A stretch of 11,682 nt of DNA from UBA4660 sp034408895 (GCA_034408895.1 JAWXCI010000004.1:1-11682), one strand, 5' to 3'; shown: positions 1-7,435, numbered from the stretch's first letter. Numbers and translations are program-made. Notes: generated by a model not told the origin, from the sequence alone.

Positions 1-1608
1 GTTGATGTACTCATCCCTCTGTTTCAAATTGTACACTTTCGCATTCGTTACTCCTTTGTTGAACTTCATATCAATTCGATGAAGGGTGTCACTTGCAACA
101 CTGTCCTCACTGCAATGCGCAAAAACCATTGAAAAATTAGTGTCATCTATGTACGTTGAGGGATAATGTTCTTTATTATAGAATTTTATGGATGTGTTAG
201 AAGCACCATTGGAATTTCTGATTTGTCCCTTATTCGTTACATAACCACCGCTAGAACTAAATGAATCCGTTGGCACAGGCATGTAAACCGTTTTTACAGA
301 ATACTTACACATCATATAAGTAGTAGTGCCATTTCCTTTTCCAACGGTTCCAATCACATAGATATTTCCGCTTTCATCAAGCGCAATGTTGGAAGGAATA
401 TCATTATCGTTGTAGTCGCTGTTGAATCGTGTGCGCCACAGTTCCAAGCCATCGCTGTATTTGTATTTGATGGTGAGGTAGTCGGTGTTGCCGTCTTTGT
501 AGGAAGAACCGGAAATCAACACATGACCGCTTGCGTCAAGCTCAAGGGTTTGTGCTTCATCATCCATTTCGCCCTGCCCTGAGCCTGTCGAAGAGGGTTC
601 AATGAATGACGAAGTCCACTGAACTGTGCCGGAAGAATTGTATTTGCGGGTAACAAAATTTCTTCCTTGTCCGGTTACAGTTGCCCAACCCGTAACATAT
701 ACGTTACTGCTTGCATCCACTTTTACACTCTGCGCTTCATCATCTTGGTTTGCATTGCCGTTGTAAGTGGCGCTCCATGTCACTGTAAGATTAGCGTCAA
801 GTTTTAGCACTTTCCAATCGTAGCCGGTTGATGTGTAGGTTCCGTCCGTCCATGCGTCAGTTACTTTGTCCACACCTTCATCATCGCCTCCGGTTTGGTT
901 CACGCTCACTTGTGCGCCTGTGGAAAGATTGTAACGAACGGTTGTCATTTTCCAATCGGTGCTGTTTGCCTGCGAACCTCTGCTGACTTCCACGCCAGAT
1001 GACACAGTAATTTTCACTGCCACATCTTGCAAGTCGGAATAATCGTAAGTGCTTGCCCACTGTTGTGTGCCCGATGAGTTGTACTTCACTGTCACAAAGT
1101 TCGATTGCTCCGTTGTTGTCAACGTTCCACCACACACATAATAGTTGTTGGAATTATCCTTTTCGATGGAAACAAAACCATCGGCAAGATTTGCTGAACC
1201 CGCGTAAGAACTTGCCCACTGCAATGTGCCGCTGCTGTTGTACTTCGCAACCACTGCATTGTAGTTAATTGAGGTGACTTGGGTTGCTCCGCAGATGATG
1301 ATGTTGCCGCTGCCGTCAATTACAACATCGGCAGCGTAGTCGTCACCATTTGCACTGCCGTTCCAACTCTGTGACCACACTTCGGTTGTACCGGAGTACT
1401 TGACAAGCAGCATGTCGTGGTTGCCATCGTCATTGATGGATGCTCCGGCCACATAAGTGTAACCGCCATAACTGGCGCGTGAGTTTTTGTAGAAAAATTC
1501 CTGTGCGCCTTTTTCGGCATATGCTTCGAGAAATGCTTGTTCGCTTTGCTGGGCGAACAAGTGCAGTTTCAGTAGAACAAATGCAAAAAGTAAAATTGTT
1601 TTTTTCAT
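1..1608 (-). CDS. Secreted SBBP-repeat (beta-propeller) protein with DUF7948-like region, 3' end cut by window
   Basis: The frame is open for 536 codons from ATG at 1608 to the left window edge, so the C-terminus is missing. Residues 1-19 (MKKTILLFAF...LFAQ) form a clear signal peptide ending in FA-Q. Residues about 45-435 hold repeated propeller blades of roughly 45-55 residues. Each has a KYNSSGTxQW-type strand (122-131, 175-184, 322-331) followed by DDxAxxVxxDxSGNxYVxG (for example 288-307, 348-367, 402-421), the pattern of SBBP repeats. Residues 455-536 contain NKGQI, FYNKEHYPSTYIDD, LHRIDMKF and NAKV...YIN, which resemble the DUF7948 region of Bacteroidota surface proteins. Such proteins are usually large, exported by the type IX system and carry a C-terminal sorting domain; that domain would lie outside this window. 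The exact ligand or role is unknown. A 21-nt in-frame expansion sits in one blade (see the repeat at 578-593). The propeller call is strong; the DUF7948 call is good but rests on partial sequence. Confidence 0.88.
   Translation of the reverse strand, partial: MKKTILLFAFVLLKLHLFAQQSEQAFLEAYAEKGAQEFFYKNSRASYGGYTYVAGASINDDGNHDMLLVKYSGTTEVWSQSWNGSANGDDYAADVVIDGSGNIIICGATQVTSINYNAVVAKYNSSGTLQWASSYAGSANLADGFVSIEKDNSNNYYVCGGTLTTTEQSNFVTVKYNSSGTQQWASTYDYSDLQDVAVKITVSSGVEVSRGSQANSTDWKMTTVRYNLSTGAQVSVNQTGGDDEGVDKVTDAWTDGTYTSTGYDWKVLKLDANLTVTWSATYNGNANQDDEAQSVKVDASSNVYVTGWATVTGQGRNFVTRKYNSSGTVQWTSSFIEPSSTGSGQGEMDDEAQTLELDASGHVLISGSSYKDGNTDYLTIKYKYSDGLELWRTRFNSDYNDNDIPSNIALDESGNIYVIGTVGKGNGTTTYMMCKYSVKTVYMPVPTDSFSSSGGYVTNKGQIRNSNGASNTSIKFYNKEHYPSTYIDDTNFSMVFAHCSEDSVASDTLHRIDMKFNKGVTNAKVYNLKQRDEYIN
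578..593. repeat. CCTGAGCCTGTCGAAG-type short interspersed repeat inside a gene
   Basis: The core CCTGAGCCTGTCGAAG, flanked by a CCCT/AGGG complement, lies inside the SBBP-repeat gene. From memory, the complement CTTCGACAGGCTCAGG is a short repeat found in many copies in diverse bacterial genomes. Here it is read in frame on the minus strand as part of EPSSTGSGQGE (residues 337-347). The affected blade is seven residues (21 nt) longer between its W and DDEAQ motifs than the preceding blade, so it looks like an in-frame insertion in a surface loop. Confidence 0.5.
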
Positions 1609-1947
1609 TTTGAATTTGTATGTGGTTAATAAAAACGTTTGCTTTCACAAGCGTCCTTTTGTTCCTTCAACTTCACAATTCCATTTCAAAAGAAAAAAAG
1701 GGCGTGAACCTGCTTGCCTTCATTACCGAGTGGTGGGCACGTGGAAACAAGCCCTCTGAACAATAATTACAACAAGAGGAACGCGCCCGTGGGCGCTCCC
1801 GCTGTGTAATTTTCCATTCAGATAAAATTTCCACGTTTCACCAATCAGAAAACTCACGCAGTCGCGTGATCAATAAAATTTTTGTACTCCATTAGCACAT
1901 TTGCTAAATCGGCACAACGATATGGCAGTTCCACCCACCATCCCATC
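1609..1947. other. Intergenic region with two small hairpins
   Basis: No open frame here shows protein-family features. The region lies between the divergent SBBP-protein gene and the glycosylasparaginase gene and must carry the SBBP-protein promoter, but I could not identify a full Bacteroidota promoter pair. Two dyads are visible. One is GCGCCC-GT-GGGCGC at 1783-1796, whose two-base centre is too tight for a normal RNA loop. The other is TCACGC-AGTC-GCGTGA at 1854-1869. Neither is followed by a convincing T-run on the expected strand, so they are not called terminators. Confidence 0.5.
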
Positions 1948-2178
1948 CATCTTACATGCGCCAACCGCCATCTGACGGACGCCAACCCTCATCTGACGCA
2001 CGCCAACCACTTTCTTACATGAAATAACTTCAGGCATACAGGCCAAAATGGCAAACTTACACACGCCAACTCACGTCTTACACCTGTCAACCGACATCTG
2101 ACGGACGCCAACTGATGTCTGACAACCGCCAACTTTGGACTTCCAACCCCAATTTGCTCTCCTTGCAAACCTCCAAGC
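1948..2178. repeat. Degenerate 21-bp tandem repeat array
   Basis: Eleven consecutive 21-bp units can be laid out without gaps from 1948. The core is TCTKACRNACGCCAAC. The best units are 1948-1968, 1969-1989, 1990-2010, 2053-2073, 2074-2094, 2095-2115 and 2116-2136. Units 2011-2031 and 2032-2052 have diverged but keep the phase, and units after 2137 are barely recognisable. The conserved blocks are CTKAC near unit position 4 and CGCCAAC near position 12. Read on the minus strand the array gives heptapeptides such as GVRQMAV, but the open frame changes between parts of the array, so I do not think it is coding. A 21-bp period is about two helical turns, putting every unit on the same DNA face. 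The array ends about 50 bp upstream of the glycosylasparaginase start. Confidence 0.85.
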
Positions 2179-2227
2179 CTCACACCTGTCTTCCGACTAG
2201 TTTTGTCGAAATCAACATTCCACCTAC

Positions 2228-3241
2228 ATGTCACAAAGCCGAAGAAAGTTTCTAAGTCAAAGCGCCACGGGAATTGCAACGCTCGGTGTGTTGCCATTGC
2301 TCAACGCATGTGGAAATGCAAATCCGCAATCAGTTGAAAAAGAAAATGCGCACGTTGCACCTATATATAAAGGTGGGCTTGTTATCTCCACCTGGGATTT
2401 CGGGATGAAGTCGAATGCTGAAGCCTGGCGCGTTCTGCAGGAAGGCGGCAATGCACTTGACATGGCGGAGAAGGGTGTGAACTTGTGCGAAGCCGATCTC
2501 GCGAATCTTTCTGTTGGACTAGGCGCCCTGCCTGATCGCACCGGGCACACCACACTCGATGCCTGCATTATGCGCAGCGATGGCATGGCGGGCAGTGTAA
2601 TGTTTCTTGAACACATAAAACATCCTGCAAGTGTGGCAAGACGAGTGATGGAAAAGACACCGCACGTTCAACTGGTGGGAGAAGGTGCTTACAAGTTTGC
2701 AATCAGTGAAGGTTTTCCACACGATGATTTTGTGAGTGATGTGGCACAAAAGGAATACAACAAGTGGTTGGTGGAAAGCAAATACGAACCCGTCATCAAT
2801 ATCGAGAGTCATGATACCATTGGATTGATTGCAATGGATCGCAACGGGGACTTTGCTGGCTCGTGCACCACCAGCGGACTCGCTTATAAGATGCGCGGAC
2901 GTGTGGGAGATTCTCCCATCATTGGTGCAGGTCTTTATGTGGACAATGAAGTGGGTGCTGCCACTGCCACCGGCCTTGGCGAAGCAGTGATTCGCACCTG
3001 CGGTTCATTCCTCATAGTTGAATTGATGCGCAACGGTGCAACACCACAACAGGCGTGTGAAGAAGCGGTGACACGCATCTGGAAAAAACATAACAACGCG
3101 AAAGATTTTCAGGTGGGTTTCATAGCAGTGAACAAAGCCGGTGACACAGGAGCGTTTGCCGTGCAACAAGGATTTAAGTATGCGCTTTTGAAAGAAGGGA
3201 AGGGGGAGTTAAAAGATGCCGGATGGTTTGCTGGAAAGTGA
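2228..3241 (+). CDS. N4-(beta-N-acetylglucosaminyl)-L-asparaginase (glycosylasparaginase), Tat-exported
   Basis: This Ntn-hydrolase cleaves the GlcNAc-asparagine bond left after breakdown of N-glycoproteins. The 337-residue product starts with a twin-arginine signal (SRRKFL, residues 4-9), a hydrophobic stretch, and LLNAC with a possible lipobox cysteine at 28, so it is probably folded before export and may be lipid-anchored. The mature part aligns well with the human enzyme as I recall it. WDF (56-58) corresponds to the substrate-pocket WPF; HDTIG (195-199) holds Thr197, the nucleophile exposed by self-cleavage before that residue; RVGDSP (225-230) and ATGLGE (247-252) supply the substrate-binding Arg225, Asp228 and Gly249. 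The ATG at 2228 is chosen because it begins immediately before the Tat motif. There is no strong ribosome site, as is usual in this phylum. The gene is convergent with the small dehydratase gene downstream. Confidence 0.93.
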   Translation: MSQSRRKFLSQSATGIATLGVLPLLNACGNANPQSVEKENAHVAPIYKGGLVISTWDFGMKSNAEAWRVLQEGGNALDMAEKGVNLCEADLANLSVGLGALPDRTGHTTLDACIMRSDGMAGSVMFLEHIKHPASVARRVMEKTPHVQLVGEGAYKFAISEGFPHDDFVSDVAQKEYNKWLVESKYEPVINIESHDTIGLIAMDRNGDFAGSCTTSGLAYKMRGRVGDSPIIGAGLYVDNEVGAATATGLGEAVIRTCGSFLIVELMRNGATPQQACEEAVTRIWKKHNNAKDFQVGFIAVNKAGDTGAFAVQQGFKYALLKEGKGELKDAGWFAGK

Positions 3242-3350
3242 AGCATTTCAAAAATCTTCTAACTGCACTTGATGGCAGCAACGTCCCCTGATTAATTCGG
3301 CATTTAATTTCCCAATGTGCTTATTGAGGATAATAAAATCTTGAAATTTT

Positions 3351-3584
3351 CTACTGCAGAATTTCATCAATGGCAAGGGCCAGTTTCCTGTCCTTCTCCG
3401 TTATTACATCACCTTCGTCATGCGTACTCAATTCGATGCGAACGAAATTGTACACGTTGTGCCAATTGGGGTGATGATTCATTTTCTCGGCTATGAAGGC
3501 CACGCGGGCCATAAACGTAAACGCCTCCTGAAAATCTTTGAAGCGGAACTCCCGCACCAGTTTGTTATCTGTTTCGCGCCACAT
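3351..3584 (-). CDS. Pterin-4a-carbinolamine dehydratase (4a-hydroxytetrahydrobiopterin dehydratase)
   Basis: This 77-residue protein matches the PCD/DCoH family, which dehydrates 4a-hydroxytetrahydropterin so that the cofactor of aromatic amino acid hydroxylases can be recycled. The hallmark EKMNHHPNWHNVYNFVRIEL lies at residues 33-52, with the catalytic pair H37-H38 and a later conserved His at 54 (STHD). The EKDRKLALAIDEI helix closes the fold. The protein is shorter than the roughly 95-110 residues of many homologues because it lacks an N-terminal extension. The MWRETDNKLVREFRFKDF beginning is typical of Bacteroidota versions, so I regard it as complete. No phenylalanine hydroxylase gene is nearby. 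The gene is transcribed towards the glycosylasparaginase gene and away from the aminotransferase gene. Confidence 0.92.
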   Translation of the reverse strand: MWRETDNKLVREFRFKDFQEAFTFMARVAFIAEKMNHHPNWHNVYNFVRIELSTHDEGDVITEKDRKLALAIDEILQ

Positions 3585-3616
3585 AATTTGACTTTGGGGT
3601 AAAAGTAAAGTGAATG

Positions 3617-3671
3617 ACGAATTTGGAATTACGAATTACGTACTTGGCATAATTCGTAATTCCAAATTCGT
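3617..3671. repeat. Perfect 22-bp inverted repeat with 11-nt spacer
   Basis: The left arm, 3617-3638 (core GAATTTGGAATTACGAATTA), pairs without mismatch with the right arm, 3650-3671 (core TAATTCGTAATTCCAAATTC). The spacer is 3639-3649. The element lies between two divergent start codons (3584 and 3700), so an end-of-gene terminator role is unlikely. Each arm is itself built from alternating AATTACG/AATTCG-like pieces. It could be a REP-like or MITE-like repeat, or a strong regulatory hairpin in the leader of the aminotransferase mRNA. Confidence 0.9.
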
Positions 3672-3699
3672 ACTTCTGGATTCCGCCTAATTTCCGCCC

Positions 3700-4911
3700 A
3701 TGATTCCATTTTCACCTCCGCGCATTGACGAAAAAACAATTGCAGCTGTTACAGAAGTTTTGCGAAGCGGATGGATTACCACAGGCCCAAAGACCAGAGA
3801 ACTAGAAAAGAAAATTTCAGATTACACATCAAGCAAAAAAACACTTTGCCTTAACTCGTGGACTAACGCTGCTGAACTTGCCCTCCGATGGTTTGGTATC
3901 GGTCCGGGTGATGAAGTAATAGTTCCTGCGTACACTTATGCGGCCACCGCCAACATAGTTGTACACCTGGGTGCAACTCCCGTGATAGTGGACTCATCGG
4001 CCAATGATTTTAATATTGATATTGAACAACTGCGACAAAAAATTTCTTCGCGAACAAAAGCAATTATTCCGGTGGATATCGGTGGGCTGCCGGTTGATTA
4101 TGATGCCGTGATGAATCTGTTGAAGAGCGAACCTGTCAGAAAAATTTTCCAACCATCAGGCGAAGTTCAATCACAATTGGGAAGGCCTCTTGTGTTGAGC
4201 GATGCCGCGCACAGTTTCGGGGCGAAATACAAAAACGCCAAAGCAGGAAATCAAACTGATATTTCTGGTTTCTCTTTTCACGCTGTAAAAAATCTTACCA
4301 CTGCCGAGGGTGGTGCACTTTGCCTCAACCTTCCTCAACCGGTTGACAATGATGCAGTCTGGCAGTCACTTAATATTTCTGCACTGCACGGTCAAACCAA
4401 AGATGCATTCGCCAAAACACAAGCGGGGCAATGGAGATATGACATAGTGGAAGCGGGTTTCAAATGCAATCTTACTGACATTCATGCTGCAATTGGTTTG
4501 GTTGAATTAGAACGTTATGATGAAGAAACATTGCCGCGAAGAAAAAATATCTGCGATGTGTACATGAAAGCATTCAGCAATTTTGATTGGTTCATTGCTC
4601 CCACATTCAAAGATGAAATCCGTGAATCTTCCTATCACTTATTCATGCTTCGGGTTCGTGATATTGACGAACAGAAGCGCGATGACATTATTCAAACCAT
4701 TTCCCAAAAAGGTGTTTCGGTAAATGTGCATTTCCAGCCGCTTCCACTTCTCAGCTACTACAAGAACCTCGGTTTTGACATCGCGGATTTTCCCAATGCA
4801 TACGGCCATTATTCATGCGAAATTTCGCTTCCGGTTTATTTCGATTTGAATGATGAACAAATGAAGGTGGTGATTGATGTGGTGACCGATTCAATCCAAA
4901 AGCATAGCTGA
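3700..4911 (+). CDS. DegT/DnrJ/EryC1/StrS-family PLP-dependent sugar aminotransferase
   Basis: The 403-residue product is a fold-type I PLP enzyme that transfers an amino group, usually from glutamate, to a nucleotide-linked keto-sugar. Visible marks are SGWITTGP (23-30), GDEVIVPAYTYAATAN (70-85), the cofactor-binding DAAHSFGA (168-175) with Asp168, and the Schiff-base Lys197 in GFSFHAVKNLTTAEGGAL. The C-terminal domain carries the usual SSYHLFMLRV (310-319) and HFQPLP (344-349) segments. Length is normal for the family. LNSWTNAAEL (51-60) replaces the commoner NSGTxAL phosphate-binding motif. The gene precedes, by five bases, a phosphoglycosyl transferase gene. Together these suggest synthesis of an amino sugar and its loading on undecaprenyl phosphate for a surface glycan or glycoprotein, as with PglE and PglC. 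The exact sugar cannot be read from sequence. Confidence 0.9.
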   Translation: MIPFSPPRIDEKTIAAVTEVLRSGWITTGPKTRELEKKISDYTSSKKTLCLNSWTNAAELALRWFGIGPGDEVIVPAYTYAATANIVVHLGATPVIVDSSANDFNIDIEQLRQKISSRTKAIIPVDIGGLPVDYDAVMNLLKSEPVRKIFQPSGEVQSQLGRPLVLSDAAHSFGAKYKNAKAGNQTDISGFSFHAVKNLTTAEGGALCLNLPQPVDNDAVWQSLNISALHGQTKDAFAKTQAGQWRYDIVEAGFKCNLTDIHAAIGLVELERYDEETLPRRKNICDVYMKAFSNFDWFIAPTFKDEIRESSYHLFMLRVRDIDEQKRDDIIQTISQKGVSVNVHFQPLPLLSYYKNLGFDIADFPNAYGHYSCEISLPVYFDLNDEQMKVVIDVVTDSIQKHS

Positions 4912-4916
4912 ACATC

Positions 4917-5507
4917 GTGGGCAAACGAATTTTTGACATCGCATTTTCTTTGGTGGCTTTGGTGCTGTTGTCACCCCTGTTTTTTGTTCTGGCAATTATC
5001 GTTTTGTGCGATGGCAGTGGCGGAATTTTTTTCACGCAAGTCCGGGTGGGGAAGAATGGAAAAACTTTTCGCCTGATAAAATTCCGCACTATGCGTTCCA
5101 AATCCGAAGCCTCCGGTCAACTCACCATTGGAAGTGGCGATCACCGAATCACGCGAAGTGGTTCCATTCTTCGCAACTACAAACTGGATGAATTGCCCCA
5201 ACTGGTTAACGTGTTGCTTGGCCAAATGAGCATTGTGGGACCGCGACCCGAAGTGCCGCGGTATGTTGCCTTGTACAACGAAGAGCAACAACACGTTCTT
5301 GATATAAGCCCCGGAATTACAGACTATGCCTCGCTTCAATACTTCCACGAAAGTGATTTGCTGGCAAAATCGGAAAACCCCGAAGAGACATACATCAACG
5401 AAGTGATGCCTGCAAAACTTCAGCTCAATCTTCAATACATCCGCGAGCAAAGTTTTATTTCAGATTGCAAAATCATTGGTCGCACAGTCCGCAAAATTTT
5501 TGCTTGA
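4917..5507 (+). CDS. Small phosphoglycosyl transferase (bacterial sugar transferase, PglC-like)
   Basis: The 196-residue protein has the fold of monotopic phosphoglycosyl transferases, which move a sugar phosphate from a UDP-sugar to undecaprenyl phosphate at the inner face of the cytoplasmic membrane. A hydrophobic membrane hairpin spans about residues 5-30 with the expected SP break (19-20). KFRTM is at 55-59, the catalytic Asp91-Glu92 pair is in YKLDELPQLVN, and SIVGPRPE is at 105-112. It has only the minimal catalytic unit, like PglC, and lacks the extra N-terminal helices of WcaJ/WbaP. The start is GTG at 4917, five bases after the aminotransferase stop, chosen because the product then begins GKRIFDIAFS as in homologues. 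Tight spacing implies translational coupling. Confidence 0.92.
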   Translation: MGKRIFDIAFSLVALVLLSPLFFVLAIIVLCDGSGGIFFTQVRVGKNGKTFRLIKFRTMRSKSEASGQLTIGSGDHRITRSGSILRNYKLDELPQLVNVLLGQMSIVGPRPEVPRYVALYNEEQQHVLDISPGITDYASLQYFHESDLLAKSENPEETYINEVMPAKLQLNLQYIREQSFISDCKIIGRTVRKIFA

Positions 5508-5515
5508 AAATCATT

Positions 5516-5523
5516 TAAGTTTG
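5516..5523 (+). promoter_or_regulatory. Candidate Bacteroidota -7 box before apaG
   Basis: TAAGTTTG matches the TAnnTTTG -7 consensus of the Bacteroidota primary sigma factor and lies eight bases before the apaG ATG. The nearest upstream TTTG (5499-5502) is only 13 bases away, shorter than the usual 17-20 or so. A transcript from here would be nearly leaderless. The match may be chance. Confidence 0.25.
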
Positions 5524-5531
5524 CCGCTCAA

Positions 5532-5918
5532 ATGGAAATTGCATTAACCTCTGGAATCCGCATCTCGGTTCAAACCCGTTTCGAACCGAAACTCAGCAAT
5601 GCTTATGCTGACAATTATGTGTTCTCTTACCACATCACTATCGAAAATCAAAATGATTTTCCCATCCAGTTATTGCGCAGGCACTGGTTCATTTTCGATA
5701 GCGCTGGAATGCAGCGGGAAGTGGAAGGCCCTGGAGTAGTGGGATTTCAGCCGGTGATTCATCCCGGTGAATTTTACGCATACAACTCAGCATGCGACCT
5801 GGTGTCTAAACACGGAACTATGAATGGATTTTATTCCATGGCTCGTACCGATGACAAAAGTTTTATCCGGGTGGAAATTCCCAAATTCAAACTCGAAGTT
5901 CCGTTCGCATTGAACTGA
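5532..5918 (+). CDS. apaG: ApaG family protein
   Basis: The 128-residue product matches ApaG over its full length. ApaG is a single fibronectin-III-like beta-sandwich domain of uncertain function, named for an operon with diadenosine tetraphosphatase in enterobacteria and linked to divalent cation resistance. Conserved marks are the N-terminal SGIRISVQTRFEP, YHITIENQNDFPIQLLRRHWFI (33-54), the glycine-rich VEGPGVVGFQPVIHPGEFYAYNSAC (64-88) and GTMNGFY (95-101). No signal peptide is present, so it is cytoplasmic. It lies 24 bases after the sugar transferase gene and 17 before the exported hydrolase gene. Bacteroidota often carry apaG away from apaH and ksgA, as here. Confidence 0.95.
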   Translation: MEIALTSGIRISVQTRFEPKLSNAYADNYVFSYHITIENQNDFPIQLLRRHWFIFDSAGMQREVEGPGVVGFQPVIHPGEFYAYNSACDLVSKHGTMNGFYSMARTDDKSFIRVEIPKFKLEVPFALN

Positions 5919-5935
5919 ACAAAAAATCATTCAAC

Positions 5936-7435
5936 ATGAAGAAAATATTTTCTATTGCTGCACTTTTCATCGCAGCGCAATCCGGCTTTGCTCAACTTGA
6001 TTCACAACTGCAATCCATTTTCGAAGATTTTGAACTGATGGGAATGTCCGTTGCGGTGGTGTGCGGGCAAGGCGTGGACACTTATCACTACGGATTAAAA
6101 GACCACACACGCACTCTCGAAGTGGACGACAGCACTATGTACCGCATTGCCTCCATCAGCAAACTGGTGGCCGCAACAGGTCTCATGAAGCTTTATGATG
6201 ATGGGCTCTTTGCGCTCGATGATGACATCAGCACTTACCTCGGCTACGAAGTGCGCAACCCCAACTGGCCCAATGTGCCCATCACTTTCCGCATGTTGCT
6301 TTCACATACCGGAAGCCTGCAGGACGGCACTGGTTATTCCGGATTTCTTGGTGATACTTATGGAAATGAAAACCCGCCTTCAATAAGTGAAATGTTGGTT
6401 CCGGGTGGCGACAATTACACAGCGAACATGTGGCGGCAGGAAGAACCCGGCACTTTTTTCATTTACTCCAATGTGAATTACGGTGTGATAGGAACGTTGA
6501 TAGAAGCCATCAGCGGAGTGCGCTTCGATGTGTTTATGAAGAATGAGATTTTTGATCCGCTTGACATTGCCGGAAGTTTCAACGTGGCGGATATTGAGAA
6601 CATTGACAACCTGGCCGTCCTCTATCGCAACGAAGGCGGCTGGACTCCGCAGGTTGACAATTTCCAGGGAGTGCCTCCCACTCCCGTTGATCTTTCAGGA
6701 TATGTACCGGGAACCAACGGATTCATCTTCGCTCCGCAAGGTGGCTTGCGATGTTCTGTTTTTGATCTCGCAAAAATTCTGGTGCTTCATCAACAAGGCG
6801 CGTGGAATGGTGTGCAACTTCTGCAATCCTCAACACTTGAAATGATGCACACTCCGCAATGGACTTATAATGGTTCGAATGGAGACAACTACTACGGATT
6901 GTTTCGCAGTTGGGGACTTGGTGTGCAATGCACAACCGATACCGATGATGGAGATTACATCTGGGAAGATTTTCTTTTTCGCGGCCATGCCGGTGAAGCT
7001 TACGGACTGATTTCCGATTTGTATTGGTATAGTAATGATGTTCCGGGCGGTTTTGTTTTCATGACTAATGGGGCATGGAATGGTTTCGATTTCGGCAATG
7101 AAAGTGCATTCTACACGTTGGAAGAAGATGTGTTTCAAGCAGTGAATGTAGGAAATCTGCAGGGTTGTTCCTTAGATGTCCATGAAGTTGAAGCGGGTTC
7201 ATGTGTTTTGCTTTACCCCAATCCTTCACCATCGCAGCTCCTGCTCTCTTCAAAGTGCAATGAACTTCCGGAAAGTATTCGAGTGTATGGAAGCAATGGT
7301 CAATGCGTGGAAATGTTGGAAATGAATTCATCATCACTGGCAATTCAAACTTCCCATTGGCCGGCAGGATTGTATCACATTGAATTGATATACAGCAACA
7401 GGATTGAACAACTTCGTTTCCAATTCATCAAATAA
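5936..7435 (+). CDS. T9SS-exported beta-lactamase-family serine hydrolase
   Basis: The 499-residue protein belongs to the class C beta-lactamase / penicillin-binding-protein-like family (PF00144), whose members act as esterases, D-amino peptidases or carboxypeptidases. It has a signal peptide (1-19, ending GFA-Q). The nucleophile motif is SISK (Ser73, Lys76), the second motif is YSN (Tyr177-Ser178-Asn179), and GHAG at 350-353 replaces the classical KTG. LLSHTGSL (121-128) is also typical. After the catalytic domain (to about 405) comes LYPNPSPSQLLLSSK (426-440) and a final beta-rich segment ending in RFQFIK. This is a type A sorting domain of the type IX system, so the protein is secreted or fixed to the outer surface. 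Substrate is unknown; the H-x-G third motif is common among esterase/peptidase members and does not argue for a true beta-lactamase. Confidence 0.93.
   Translation: MKKIFSIAALFIAAQSGFAQLDSQLQSIFEDFELMGMSVAVVCGQGVDTYHYGLKDHTRTLEVDDSTMYRIASISKLVAATGLMKLYDDGLFALDDDISTYLGYEVRNPNWPNVPITFRMLLSHTGSLQDGTGYSGFLGDTYGNENPPSISEMLVPGGDNYTANMWRQEEPGTFFIYSNVNYGVIGTLIEAISGVRFDVFMKNEIFDPLDIAGSFNVADIENIDNLAVLYRNEGGWTPQVDNFQGVPPTPVDLSGYVPGTNGFIFAPQGGLRCSVFDLAKILVLHQQGAWNGVQLLQSSTLEMMHTPQWTYNGSNGDNYYGLFRSWGLGVQCTTDTDDGDYIWEDFLFRGHAGEAYGLISDLYWYSNDVPGGFVFMTNGAWNGFDFGNESAFYTLEEDVFQAVNVGNLQGCSLDVHEVEAGSCVLLYPNPSPSQLLLSSKCNELPESIRVYGSNGQCVEMLEMNSSSLAIQTSHWPAGLYHIELIYSNRIEQLRFQFIK

Noticed and set aside
1783..1796. 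GCGCCCGTGGGCGC as a transcription terminator
   Set aside because: The two-base centre cannot form a normal loop and no T-run follows on either strand.
1948..2178. CRISPR array
   Set aside because: Units are adjacent 21-bp tandem copies without unique spacers, and no cas gene is present.
1870..2297. Minus-strand open frames over the 21-bp array giving heptapeptide repeats (VRQMAVG-like)
   Set aside because: The two open frames are in different registers, have no signal or family match, and one overlaps the start of the glycosylasparaginase gene. Any 21-bp array without stops gives heptad peptides.
4971..5450. 159-residue minus-strand open frame opposite the sugar transferase gene
   Set aside because: It is the antisense shadow of a well-supported gene and shows no family features.
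5936..7435. A true beta-lactamase resistance gene
   Set aside because: The third motif is HAG, not KTG, and the protein carries a type IX sorting domain. It fits the broad PF00144 hydrolase group rather than AmpC.
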